From Tomocerus qinae (Eukaryota; Arthropoda; Collembola; Entomobryomorpha; Tomoceridae), in assembly GCA_020055645.1 (NCBI GenBank), contig CM034546.1, positions 138,467,875-138,531,874 of the forward strand: a stretch of 64,000 bases of DNA, given 5' to 3'. The notes beneath the pieces are model-generated. The model saw nothing but the letters and a program-made list of their open reading frames with translations. It had not been told where the DNA came from and did no database searches. The translations under genes were made by a program, and so were the position numbers. The number at the start of each line of letters is the position of its first letter. The stretch's first letter is position 1. Below are positions 25,181 through 37,180 of this stretch, piece by piece.

Positions 25181-27689
25181 AAATAAACAACTATGAAACT
25201 AACTAATTACTTTTATCAGTTTTAATTTCAAAAGTATTTATTGACAAGATCATCGGCCATTTCAAGTGCTTTTGCCAAAATTTCAAAGCTAAGGAGTGTG
25301 GTAGCATAATACAATTACAATCCCTGTCTTCGTTGGATATTGCTAAACTTTTTATAAAAGCCTTGTTTCAAACACTTGGTGTTTACATTAGGGAAATATT
25401 CTGTATTCTCTTGATAAAATGTTTCTGCATCCTTGCTGATCTTTTGAAGCGAAATATCGAGTTTGTGGTTAATAAGTTGTAGATCGTCTTCATTGGCGTT
25501 AGTGCTGTAGTCCCCACGAATCCAGGAATAACTGCTGTAGACATTTTCTAGTTTCTATTTTTATATTCAAAACACTAATCAATTTAATTATTAATTGTAT
25601 ATTAACCGGTATAAATCGCCTGACCACATTGAGCGTTCGCCACAAACGAACGATCAATGTGGATTGAATGAAGTGTGTCGCGGAATTTATCATGATTAAT
25701 ATAAATTGTACTAGATTTTTCCACACAACCGTTTTGTAGGTTTGAGCTACGCGAAGGTCTCCCCAAAAATTTGACTTACAATTTAATAACAATTAATTAA
25801 TTTAATAATAGTTAGCTAATAGATCTGCTTACTCCGTTTGTCTGTTTTATAAACGCGACAGGATCGCCTTTCCTTGAGGTGGCGCAACAATACGGACGGA
25901 ATCGTTTTTTGGGTTGGGCAAACACTTCATAGTATATTAATTCATTCCAGCCGGGAATCCTGTGGACAGCAGATGTGTATTTGTGAACTTTGACCTGATC
26001 CAAAATGTTTTCCTCCTCTTCACTCAGCTCTACGATGCCTTGAACACTCGGAAGCAAAGGTGAAAACGCTAAAATCGTTTTAGAGAATTTTCGTTTTGCC
26101 CCATTTTCCAAAATAAATTACTTGATGATTGTTTTTTCTAGATATTCTGGTGACTTTGTGGTTGAGGAATATTTTGGAATCCAAAGACTGCCATTTTTTC
26201 TGAAAATTTGTTCAGACCATATAGAAAAATGCGGGTTTTTGGTTTGTGAGAAGATCGGCAAGTGTAGATTCACTAAAAATTGTAGAGCGTAGAGTGCAGG
26301 AACATCCTCCAATGCCCCATATCCTTCTATAGTCATTATCTACGTAAAAATCCCTTCCAGTCCTTTTTCAATTCTATGTTTCTTCATCCACGAGTACAAC
26401 GGCTCGAAAATCTCGTCCGTGGCATTTAAATAGCCAGCTGTCAGTTCCGGTTCGTGGAGTTTGACCAGTTGTCTGTATTTATTCACGGCAGCCGTGACTT
26501 CATTAATGTCTGGCTTAGGTGTATCCAAGGGGACCATATCGTGCAACGAGTAGCCTTTTCTCTCCTTCTCGTTCACCCAGACTCGTGTCAAATTAAATCT
26601 GTCGAAGTAGTCATTAAGTTTCTTCGCTTTCGGACCAAATAGCAGTGGACACATTTCCACTTGCAGATCAGCATCTTTCCGAAAGGTGTGGATTTTCCCT
26701 CCCACTCGATCGTTTTTTTCGAACAACTCAACACTGTAGCCTTTACTCTCCAGCATGGACGCCACTTCCATTCCACTAATACCTGCACCCACTACACAAA
26801 TGGGAAGCACATCACTACCAGGTTGATCAAGGACTACATCATTTTCTAGCAAAATAAAAAAAACTGATTGAATGCACAATGCACTAAAATCCCATTTAAT
26901 AATTTTTGAATTATTATTCTGCTTAACTGACCTTGATTTTTGTCTTCGCATCTGAAATTGTAGGGCTCGTCGGTGAAGTAAACGTGCAGGGAAGATATTC
27001 CATAGGATTCGTGCCTGCCAAAAATTGCATCACAATTAGTTAGTGCATACAAATAATTGATAATAAGTTAACGAGATTCATTGAGCCCTTTGCCTTTGAA
27101 ATACAGAAAATAACTTGGGCGAAAGTGTAACTCCTAAATTGCAATTGGATCCTAAATGTTTTCATGTTAATCGGTGCACAAATCTCTAGTATTTTCATGA
27201 CTAAAATATCGCACATTTTGAATGATAAACTTATCGGTGACCAGAATGAATTGTTTATATAATAGCTTACCCATAGATCTCAGGCAATTATTGATTTCCC
27301 AGTTGTTTTGAATAGCCGAAGTTTTATTCATTGGAATTTGCACGACATAATTCGGAGAAGGTCCATTTTGGATGCAAAAATCTGAAACAGTCCCTTCCTT
27401 CACCAATCGTTTGTGTGACCTTCCTTCTGTGCAAATCTTGTCTGAAATTGGTTACCACCAAGTTAAGATAATAAATATGGCCTTTAGGCAGTAATTTATT
27501 TTTTAAGTATAAAAACCTACAGCAAGCCGTAACAGAAGCTCGCCTGAGTAAAGGTTAACGTGTACACATTTTGGTAGACGAAAAGTACTCGCACGTAACA
27601 CAAAACCGAACGTGCGGATTTTGATCAAACTTTCAGAATTGAGTCTTTATATATGTAGCTACGACATATTAAAAATTCAGACATTGATA

Positions 27690-28370
27690 TTATGAGGAAA
27701 CGAAGCTATATTATTTGAAAAATCAACAAAAAATCAAAATTGATAATTGTTGATTAGGAAAATCAACAGAAAACTAAAATTAATAATAGTTGATTAAGAA
27801 AATCAACAGAAAATCAAAATTGATAATTGTTGATTGGGAAAATCAACAGAAAATCAAAATGGATAATTGTTGATTGGGAAAATCAACAGAAAGTCAAAAT
27901 TGATAATTGTTGATTAGGAAAATCAACAGAAAATTAAAATTGATTACTGTTGACTATGAAAATAAACAGAAAATCAAAACTAATTAATGTTGACTATGAA
28001 AATCCACAGAAAATTAAAATTGATTACTGTTGACTATGAAAATCAACAGAAAATCAAAACTGATTAATGTTGACTATTAAAATCAACAGAAATTTGATTA
28101 TCATAATCAATACAAAATCAAAATTTATTAATTTTGACTAAGGCATACATAATGAAAATATATTAATATTGAATATCAGAGTCAATGCATAATGAAAATA
28201 TATTAATATTGACTATTAAAGTCAATACATAATGAAAATATATTAATATTGACTATTAAAGTCAATACATAATGAAAATATATTAATATTGACTATTAAA
28301 GTCAATACATAATGAAAATATATTAATATTGACTGTTAAAATCAAGACAACTTGAAACAGATTCGTTATT
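27690..28370. repeat. 40-bp satellite in an intron of the FAD gene
   Basis: Period-40 units of the form AATCAACAGAAAATCAAAAT + TGATAATTGTTGATTGGGAA (for example at 27801, 27841 and 27881) drift through intermediate types into GTCAATACATAATGAAAATA + TATTAATATTGACTATTAAA by 28340. Each unit contains TTGAT/ATCAA inverted pairs. A fragment of the same repeat sits at ~41420-41510, next to the same type B repeat, so the two travel together. Confidence 0.85.
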
Positions 28371-28429
28371 TTACTTTTGAGTGTAATTTTCCGTTTTTGT
28401 TATTTTACTATCTAATTTCAATTTTAGTA

Positions 28430-28720
28430 GAAGCGGCATGATTTATTTTATACTATTATGCTAACAATCTATAGGAAACGGTATTACAATTTTCAATGCC
28501 CAATTTTCTCTTTGACTATCAAAATGAAGACAAAGTGAGCGCGCGGTATCTCAGCAATCAATGGACCGATTAACCCCAAAATCAATGGGGATCGTCAGTG
28601 GTCCATAGGCATTGTATCTGCCAAGTTTGGTTAATATCCGTTATTGCATTCGAAAGTTATCGTGGGTACGGACGGACGGACAGACTGTGCGGTTCTATAA
28701 GCTCGCTTCCTCAGGCGAGC
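28430..28720. repeat. Dispersed noncoding repeat, type B
   Basis: Shares long stretches with ~41600-41870: TAGAAGCGG, ATGCTAACAAT(C/T)TATAGGAAAC, GCGGTATCTCAGCAA, GTTATCGTGGGT, then GGACGGACAGACT. Type A and type B both carry CGGACGGACAG and a rule-like CTATAA(G/A) phrase, so they may be branches of one superfamily. Confidence 0.75.
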
Positions 28721-29446
28721 TAAAATTATAAAATTGCTGTATGAAAGTTGTATCGACATGCAAAAAAATTGGTAAATAGGAATCAACTAAAACTGTAGTA
28801 TATTATACAAAAAATCATTTACCTGGCCTTACAAAATAAGCGGTGATGTAAAAGTATGGAATGCCTTCAAAAGTAGTGACATTTTGCATCATCGGCTGTT
28901 CACTGTATTTGTAATTCTGGCCAGACGACAATACTTCATGATATGGCAGCTGAAATATCGGGTGTGTGTTGTTTTGCGAAAGCTTAAAGGATAGATCTAA
29001 AAATATTTTCTACCCACCGACCGCAGGTACTCGAAAGGCAATTTTGTTACCTGACCGTTGCACAGGGAGTAAGAAATCCTTACGTGCCCTTCTTGTGCTT
29101 AAGTATTTAGATAGTACTACTTTGCTTCTGCTTGCTTCTCTTTCACACGAAGGAACATCATGCATATAGAAGTAGCTGTACAGTTAGGCAATCATGTTGG
29201 TTGTTCACTATGAGTATATGTGTTCAGCATATTTTATCGCATGGCCATTGTAACGAATTATACCTTGCAAATATATTTAAATATATGAAGACTACCTAAT
29301 GTAAATTACTTAAGGCATAACTTAAATTTGCTGACAAGCATAATTTAAGCGGGATTTTTTAGCTTCCAGCTTGTTCTAGCAAATAAATTAATTGAATTTC
29401 TCCTAGATCAGTTAAAATAAGTCATTTTATGAAGGACAGTAAACAA

Positions 29447-30833
29447 TTTTACTTTTTAAGAGGAAGAAAAGGGGGCAGCTTGTTAGTTTTTAATAGCAGA
29501 ATATATCGAAACACAAAAACAGTTTGGCAGGAAATATGCGGTATTGGAAGTGCCAATCAGATTGTCAGGTTCATTTAATTACTGAAAATAATTTACTCAT
29601 AAGTGTAGGAGACCAAAGCCAACATACACATGGATCCGAAATAATAGAGATAGTAGTTTTACATTTTTTAAATCGGCTAAGAAATGCCATTGAAATGGAT
29701 CCGTCACAGTTATTAGAGAATCTATACAGGTAAGCAATTTTTAAACAAGCTTTAAATTAAGTATATGTACATGGTTTCACTTCACTTTACAACTTTAATA
29801 TAAGGAAAGAGCTTGAACTAGTTCCAGTTGAAATTCGTCCAGAAATGCCCCAATATGCATCGCTCCGTCATACATTGACATGCTATAGACGGAATGTGCT
29901 ACCGAAGTTGCCAAAAAATAGTTCCGAAATTGATCTTACTGATAACTTACGGCTAACTAAAGATGGAGAGAACTTCGTTTTGTGGGATGCCAACACGGAA
30001 AATCGCTTTTTGGTCAGCATTAAAGCAAATTAATTTTTTTTAAACCGTAATAATACACATATTATAATATACCTAATATTATTTGCCTGAATGAAGATTT
30101 TAGGAACTGAGGAAAATCTAAAGTTACTTTGCAAATGTGAAAAAATTTATATGGACGGAACTTTTCAGACAATTCCAAGGCCCTTGTTTTTTCAGATGTA
30201 CACTTTACATGGGGAGATAAAAAATAAAGTAATAATCAATAGATATAGTACATCGCGTCAAAAAACTAATTACATTAAATATTTAATTTCTGATAGATAT
30301 TCCCATTGCTTTTCTGCTTGTTATCAAATAAAACACAACAGACCTATGAAAGACTGCTGACAACGATAACTAATATAGCTGCACAAAGAGGACTTATTTT
30401 TCAGCCCAAGTGTTTCCAACTGGATTTTGAAAAAGCGGTTTTAATTGCAATAAATATTGTATTCCCTCTTGCAGAAATAAAAAGGTGTTATTTTCACTAT
30501 TGCCAAGCTATATGGAGGAAAATTCAAGAATTAGGATTAACAAAAATTTACAAAGACAACAAGGATATAAAAAGATGGTTTCGAATGTTGTTTATTCTTC
30601 CTTTAGTAAATCTTGATGATCTGGATGATGCTTGGCTGCTAATAATGTCCGAACGACCAAATGTCTTTCAAATCGATGAGTTGTTGGATTACTTGGTCAA
30701 TACATGGATTGATGATATGGCAGCCAATAATAGGTACTTGTGCAGCCACTATTATAGCGATACTAACTAAAATTTTGCAGATAGATGTAGATTTTCTCAT
30801 CTTTTCAAAAATATCTATTATTACATTTACTAA
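29447..30833 (+). CDS. FLYWCH / MULE transposase-like gene with introns, N-terminal frameshift
   Basis: The first part (29447-29521) reads FYFLRGRKGGSLLVFNSRIY, the start of a FLYWCH zinc finger. After a one-base frame change the finger continues MRYWKCQSDC ... HTH (29524-29729). Exons 29524-29729, 29805-30012, 30097-30228, 30297-30733 and 30785-30833 join by GT-AG with matching phases, giving LGTEENLKLLCKCEKIYMDG (first catalytic Asp), CFQLDFEKA (second), CYFHYCQAIWRKIQELGL and VNTWID. These are the MULE catalytic blocks. The C-terminal third of a normal transposase is missing. Four phase-consistent introns are unusual for decayed transposon debris, so it may be a domesticated or recently active gene, but the finger frameshift argues against full function. 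Confidence 0.65.
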
Positions 30834-31032
30834 TAAACGAGTTAAAAGATCAATAAATATAAAAAAATTAAAATCCACAAATTCGGACAAAAAAGATTTT
30901 CTAGTTCTTCTACCAAATAAAATTATGACTCCATTACGGGTTAAGCATTGAAATAAAAACTTTAGGAAACGAAGCTGTTGACTTTGAATCACAATCTTTA
31001 ATTCGAAATCAAAGGTTAATTAATTAGTTGGA

Positions 31033-32457
31033 TCACTTTTTGTTTTTCTTGCCACCCGCTCCACCTCCGCCACCCTTGGCCTTAGCAGTTTCGACACTAA
31101 GCAATTCCATGTCAAATATGAGAGTCGCATTCTTAGGGATCAGTCCTGCCTTTCCTGCTGCTCCATACGCCATTTCCGGTGGACATGTTATTCGAGCTCT
31201 TTGACCGACACTCATCTAAATGAATTAGTTTTTTATTTAGATTTACAATTTTAAATATGTAAAATTAAACTAAGATTACAATACATTTTTTCAAGGTATT
31301 GTTCCCCATGTAACCGAATGCAACTATTTATCTGTAATTTTTTAATGCTGATACTAAGGAAGACTATTTTTAAAAGTGAATTGATTTGCTTCAATTGGAC
31401 TGTCAATAAAGTATGCACATGTCTTCATTATCTGACTTTGTTATTTGTAATTATAGAGCTATTGAAAGCGCAGTACCAGTACCTATGTTCAAATAATAAA
31501 AATACTTACTTAAGTACATATATCTAGTAGACTGGGAGAGATACCTTTGGTCATAACTACATGATAATTACCAAACGTTAATAACTAGAGAGATGACTAA
31601 TGATTAGCACCATCGATTAACACTAGTCTAATTATCCTAGATTTGAAATCTTGTTAAGATCGGACGCCCCATTCAAAATATATCACATAAATTCATTTTT
31701 ACAAGTTTCGCTTTTATGTTTTATTGCAATACTAGTCCCTTTATACTCTTATTGAATTTCAAAATATTTGTGAGTCGATATTTGGTTTAATTTCAAAACC
31801 TCGCGCTTGCTCAGTTAGGCTTTTCCTACCAGACATACATAGATATATAGATAGGATAGGTTGGTAATTGCGTTACCTCAGATTGTGGTTATATACTGGA
31901 ATCTTTTAACTAGGATGTCTGATCTTAATAAGATTTCCAATCTATAGGATAATTAGACTACGTGTTAATCGATGGTGCTAGTATCATCTCTCTAGTTAAT
32001 AGCATTTGGTAATTATCATATATAATTATGAATATAGGTATCCCTCTCAGTCAGTTTGAGAGAGCATTACATCCATCCCAGTCTACTACTGGACATTTCA
32101 CCGATTTTTGATGACCCACCTGTGTAATGGCTTCTTCCCATCCTTTAATGACTTGGCCACCACCGACTTTGAATTTTAAGGGTTCGTTCCTGTCTCTTGA
32201 CGAGTCGAATTTCTTGCCGTCGGCACTGAGTGTCCCGGTGTAGTGGACAGACACTGTTTGGCCTTTCTCTGGGAATGTAGCTCCTAAAACATTTCAAAAT
32301 TTGACTAGAGTTAAGTTTACGTAAGATCAAAAATCCTATTTTTAATAACTGTGATAAATATGAGTTTATTAGTTAGTAAAATAAATACAATATCGAATGT
32401 TGAATGTCAAAATTGCCTACCATCTCCAGATTTTATATTTTCAAACTTGATGCCCAT
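31033..32457 (-). CDS. FKBP-type peptidyl-prolyl isomerase, three exons, complete
   Basis: Catalyses cis-trans isomerisation of Xaa-Pro bonds. Exons: 32457-32421 ([13 protein letters not shown]...), 32283-32120 and 31215-31033; phases 1 and 0 close, giving 127 residues. The FKBP12 fold residues are visible: VHYTGTL (Tyr), KFDSSRDR (Phe, Asp), [11 protein letters not shown] (Val, Ile, Trp of the pocket floor), EMAYGAAG (Tyr) and LIFDMELL (Phe). Compared with the usual 108-residue cytosolic FKBP12 it has an extra glycine- and lysine-rich tail ([13 protein letters not shown]), which could be a nucleic-acid or membrane-charge interaction tail. No signal peptide, so probably cytosolic. Confidence 0.93.
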
Positions 32458-32599
32458 ATTTACCACGTTTGAATTTTTAAGGTAATAAAGAAATGCTAAT
32501 TTCCAGATTCATTCAAAACTTTACTCGAAAAATAAAGTGTCTGTCAGTCTGCACTCTGCACGGCATGAATGAGAATGCAGGAATACTACAGGAACAGGA

Positions 32600-32702
32600 A
32601 TTAATGTTTTCAATAATGTACCCTAAAGCATACCTTCACCTTCATGTACTAAATTTAGCACATGAAGGTATGCGTTGAGGTATATTATTGAAAACATTAA
32701 TA
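32600..32702. repeat. ~100-bp palindrome (arms ~40 bp)
   Basis: 32600-32638 (TTAATGTTTTCAATAATGTA...) is the near-perfect reverse complement of 32662-32702, with a ~23-bp loop that itself has CTTCATGT / ACATGAAG pairing. It lies just upstream of the FKBP gene start on the opposite strand. Probably a short MITE. Confidence 0.7.
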
Positions 32703-33169
32703 TAAATATAAATAAACTGTTGGCAACAGGCGTATACGCAGGATCGAAGCGGGAGATTTAAAAAAAATTCTGATGGTCTGGTTGTCCTTCCGTAATAAAA
32801 TGCACGCATATTTTGGAACGACATAACTTGTTTCAAATCTTCTTTTTGCATATGGTAGCACATGTATTCAGCCACAATCAGTTATCATTAGAATCAAGGC
32901 AAATAGACAGATTCCCGCCCCTTCCTCCCCCTTCCCCTGCCCGTATCAGCTGGGTTCTGTAGAGAAAGTCCTATAAAATAGTTTGAAATTTTATATGGGA
33001 CTTTCTTTTGAATTAGTCCCATTCCGGATACCCATTCCTGTTCCAGACCAAACTGCTGGTAGTCATGAATATCCACCCTTCAGGAGTCAATTAACACCAA
33101 GCTAAATAGTGATATCTTGTCGATTTTGTAGATTCCACGATAAAATGTTTATTCCAAATAGTGGACTTC

Positions 33170-34080
33170 AATTCTTCACCATGTGTCAACATGCAGAACT
33201 CAATCAATTCTTAGTAGACTGTAAAGCTGGAAAGAATGGAATATGTCATTTAATAATGAGTAGGAATGCATTCGGCAAGTCAGCTGGAAATACAAATTCA
33301 ATATAGTAACGTGACTTAAACAATACCTAAATAGTAATATCTTGTTGATTTTGTAGATTCCACTCACTACGCCATCTAAAATCTAGGGTTATAGTAGGAG
33401 AGTCTTTGGTCCAACAGTCATATAAACAGCCATAACAACAGGGCGGGAGTTAATGGTATTGGTATTAGAGTATTCATATAAGTTTGGAGTCAACATGCAG
33501 AACTCAATCAATTCCGCACCAGGTGACTGTAAAGCTGGAAAGAATCGAGTATCACGATTAGGATTATACCCGATTAATAATTTTTTGGATTTCAATACAA
33601 ATTGAATATAGTATTGTGATTTAAACAATACCTAAATAATGATTTGTGACAACTGTAGTTAACTGCACTCAGCACTGATGAATCCCACACGTGTATTTAT
33701 AATGAAGTGACGATGGACGACCATTTCCGTTATATTTTGACAATTTTTGCGATAAAATGTTTCAAACTAATCACAACCAATCAATTCCGCACCAGGTGAC
33801 TGTAAAGCTGGAAAGAATCGAGTGTCACGATTAGGATTATACCCGATTAATAATTTTTTGGATTGCAATACAAATTGAATGTAGTATTGTGATTTAAACA
33901 ACACCTAAATAGTGATTTGTGATAATTGTAGTTAACTGCACTCACCACTGATTAATCCCACACGTGTATTTATAATGAAGTGAAGATGGACAACCATTTC
34001 CATTATATTTTGGCAATTTTCACGTTAAAATGTTTCAAACTCTTATATTTTGACAATTTTTACGATAAAATGTTTCAAAC
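33170..34080. repeat. ~272-bp tandem repeat, three degenerate copies
   Basis: The phrase AATCAATTC(C/T) ... GACTGTAAAGCTGGAAAGAAT occurs near 33200, 33506 and 33778, and each copy continues through TGATTTAAACAA(T/C)ACCTAAATA and CCCACACGTGTATTTATAAT (last two copies closest). On the minus strand one copy gives a frame with IGYNPNRDTRFFPALQSPGA, but the frame is not kept in all copies. Unassigned. Confidence 0.65.
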
Positions 34081-34713
34081 TGTATTTAACTAATCACAAT
34101 GGACAAAAATCCTCTTCTTTAGCCAATTTTCACTTTTGGGTTATAATGCATAGTGACAATATTGTTGCAATGAAACGAAAATTGTATTCAACTAATCGTT
34201 GCACTAAAGAGAAGCTATTTTATATTGCATTTGTCTCCCGCAGTTTCAGAGCATGTTAATACCAGCGCGGTGTGTAGTCAGTCCTCTATGCTACTACGCT
34301 GTCTGTCTCACCTGCCGTACTATTACTGCCTGCCTCACCTTCTGTATTTATATAATTTCCACAAACCAGGAGATGCATCAAATTTGAATTCTCATGATAA
34401 CTAGTTGCTCCTGAATATATGTGCTACCATATGCAAAAAACAGATTTGAAATAAGTTATGCCACTGCAAAGATATATTTGCTCCTTATTAATAGTGGACG
34501 ACCAGACGACCAGACAGCCAGACGATCGGACAGAGTGACGGCGACAAATTCATAAGGATACTAAGCAAAGCTTCGATCCTAATAAGTTGAAACTGTTGAA
34601 CAGGTGACAGACTCTTTTCCGGTTCACTATTCAAGTTCTGATTTCTCCCTGTCGCATGACTTAGCTTACAGGACAATGGACTTATGTGACAACAACGGCG
34701 AAGGATAATAGGC

Positions 34714-34722
34714 GTCCTTCCA
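34714..34722 (+). repeat. Left 9-bp target-site duplication GTCCTTCCA
   Basis: Matches 41288-41296 exactly. Nine base pairs is the hallmark length for Mutator-like elements. Confidence 0.85.
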
Positions 34723-34749
34723 AGGCGTGTTAAGTTAGACCCAAACCCA

Positions 34750-35807
34750 CAGGGCCGGATAATTGGGGGGGCAAAGACCTGTGGTGTTTATTTAATATGC
34801 ATTTTTATAGTATTGTACCGAACGTAAAATAACCTCTTCTAAAAATCCTAAAATAGATTTACTAGTAATAGTCACTTCAGAATATTTCTTCAAAATGAGT
34901 TTGAAATATTAGATATTTTTGCGCATTGGTAATCTGCCTATCTATTCGCCATTTAGTTAAATTCAAAATTTTCTTCTAATAACCAGTGTTTTAATTAGTA
35001 AGTGAAGTTGATAAAGTTTATCAATTCTGATATTTAGTTTTTTTGAATTAATTATTGTTTTTACCAAAATTTTCTTAAGCTCTGAGCAAATGTATATTTT
35101 AACATTCCATTAATTAAAAAATAAAACAAAAACAATGCAATTAGCATTGTACGATTCTGAGTTTGAAAATAATCCTCAAACGTGAGCACTAAGCTTCCTT
35201 CCAAGCCGTCTCCTCCCTAATAGAGTCAATTCAAACTATCATCATCCACACTGTTCCAACCCCAGCTTTCCCAACACTAACCGTGTCAATTCAAATCGTC
35301 TCAAACTAAACCATCTTGCACCAAACCGTCTCAACCTAAACCGTCTCAACCCAAATTGTTTTAAGTCAAACCTTCTCAATCCGAAATGTTTCAAAGCAAA
35401 CCATCTCAATTCAACCAGCATCTATTCCAGAGACGCATTGAGGTATGCAAATAGCAAAAAATTCGAGTTCCGCGGAATTGTTTTCAATTTTTAGGCTATT
35501 TTAGACTCATGCCAAAAATTTATACGCGCGAATATATACATTTAAGATATCTATATGAAATGTAAGCCCCCCTTCAAAACCCAAACCTGTAAACATTCTT
35601 GACGTACCCAAACCGTGTCAACACGAAAAGTCTCACCTAAATCTTCTCAGTCTTAAGTGCTATAGTATGAGCTTTAAATTTGGCTTTCTATTACTTACCC
35701 TATAGCCTATTTTAGTATAAGTATGTGGCACAATAATAGTAAGTTAGTATAAAGTGGGCATCAAAATAGCTTTTGCCCGGGCAGCATGAAAACTTTACCG
35801 GCCCTGT
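34750..35807. mobile_element. Nested 1.06-kb hAT-like element
   Basis: Inserted inside the left TIR of the foldback element. It starts CAGGGCCGGATAATTGG and ends ...CCGGCCCTGT, and is flanked by CAAACCCA at 34742-34749 and 35808-35815. Removing it and one flank copy restores the foldback TIR (CCCAAACCCAAATCCAG) exactly as in the right arm. An 8-bp duplication and CAGGG termini fit the hAT superfamily (a 7-bp reading with one extra A in the TIR is also possible). Inside are ~16-bp imperfect ACCGTCTCAAcccAAA repeats (~35280-35420) and no transposase. Confidence 0.8.
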
Positions 35808-35939
35808 CAAACCCAAATCCAGAATCTTGCCAAAGATGGGCAACACAAAATACAACATGAGGGGGGATATCAGAACCTATTACAAACGGTCAAACAAGGG
35901 TAGACGAGGCTTCCAGGAGGCTTCCAACACAAATTCCAA

Positions 35940-37180
35940 AGTGTGGCAGCATAAGTGGGAGACTTCCAAAACATACCCCAAAATGCTTCCACATGAGGGG
36001 AGATTTCAGAACTAATTCCAAAGTTGTTCCAAGGGTAGAGGAGGCTGCCAACACAATTTTCAAAACAGTGCAGCATAAGTGGGAGGCATCGAAAACATAT
36101 CCCAAAACGCTTCAACATGAGGGGGGATTTCAGAACTAATTCCAAAAGTCGTTCCAAGGGTAAAGGAGGCTTCCAACGCAAATCCAAAAACGTTGCACCA
36201 TAAGTGGGAGACTTCAAAAACATAACCCAAAACGCTTCTACATGAGGGGGGATTTCAGACCTAATTCCAAACGTTATTCCAAGTGTGGAGGAGGCATCCC
36301 ACACAAATTCCAAAACGGTGCAGCATAAGTGAGAGACTTCCAAAACATATCATAAAATGCTACTACATAAGGGGGGGGTTTCAGAACTAATTCCAAAAAG
36401 GTATCCAACACAAATCCCAAAACGGTGCAGCATAAGTGGGAGACTTCAAAAACATAACCCAAAATGCTTCTACATGAGGGGAGATTCCAGACCTAATTCA
36501 AAACGTTATTCCAAGTGTAGAGGAGGCATCCCACACAAATCCCAAAACAGTGCAGCATAAGTGGGAGACTTCCAAAACATATCATAAAATCCTACTACAT
36601 GAGGGGGGGTTTCAGAACTAATTCCAAAAAGGTATCCAACACAAATCCCAAAACGGTGCAGCATAAGTGGGAGACTTCAAAAACATAACCCAAAATGCTT
36701 CTACATGAGGTGGAATTTCAGACCTAATTCCAAAAGTCGTTCCAAGGTTTAAGGAGGCTTCCAACGCAAATCCCAAAACATTGCACCATAAGTGGGAGAC
36801 TTCAAAAACATAACCCAAAATGCGCTTACGTGAGGGGGGATTTCAGAACTAATTCCAAACGTTATTCCAAGGGTAGGGAAAGCTCCAAACACAAATTCCA
36901 AATCGGTGCGACATAAGTGGGAGACTTCGAAAATATATCCCAAAATGCTACTACTAATATCAAAACGATTCTATATAAAGGGGGATTTCAGAATTAAATC
37001 AAAACGATGTTCCAAGTGTAGAGGAGAGTTACAACACAATTTTCAAAACGGTGCAGCAATTCCTCGGTGGCTTCCAAAACATATCCCAAAATGTTTCTGC
37101 ATAAGGGAGATTTCAGAACTAATTCCAAACGTTATTCCAAGTGTAAAGGACACTTCTAACACTAATTTCAAACCGTTTAA
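35940..37180. repeat. ~124-bp satellite, left arm of foldback element
   Basis: About ten units with AACATAACCCAAAATGCTTC, TACATGAGGGGGGATTTCAG and GCAGCATAAGTGGGAGACTT, starting near 35967, 36091 and 36216. The units read as frames of the type PPHVEAFW...SPTYAA on the minus strand only because of the repeat. The mirrored array is at ~40250-41190. Confidence 0.9.

Larger units (their letters stand above)
25315..28949 (-). pseudogene. FAD-dependent amine-oxidase-like protein with novel N-terminal domain, disrupted
   Basis: Exons (minus): 28949-28823, 27441-27271, 27014-26932, 26845-25833, 25774-25607, 25547-25315; the start exon is not found. Exon 4 opens with a Rossmann FAD site, CVVGAGISGMEVASMLESKG, then LFEKNDRVGG, as in flavin amine oxidases. 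Conserved blocks (EGYGALEDVPALYAL, AKRKFSKTILAFSPLLP) continue in the same frame across TAG (26340-26342) and TAA (26118-26120). There is a one-base phase conflict at the exon 2/3 junction and a frame change inside exon 5 (FWGDLRVAQTYKTVVWKN in one frame, then HDKFRDTLHSIHIDRSF in another). The last exon reads NVYSSYSWIRGDYS. The ~127 residues before the FAD domain hold four cysteines and resemble nothing I know. Two stops plus two frame breaks favour a recent pseudogene; assembly error is the alternative. Confidence 0.7.

Noticed and set aside
27720-28340. Possible CRISPR array
   Set aside because: Spacing is a continuous 40-bp satellite without distinct spacers, in a eukaryotic intron.
28966-29169. 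67-codon plus-strand ORF just upstream of the FAD gene's first visible exon
   Set aside because: No family features; examined as a possible N-terminal exon on the minus strand and no signal peptide was found.
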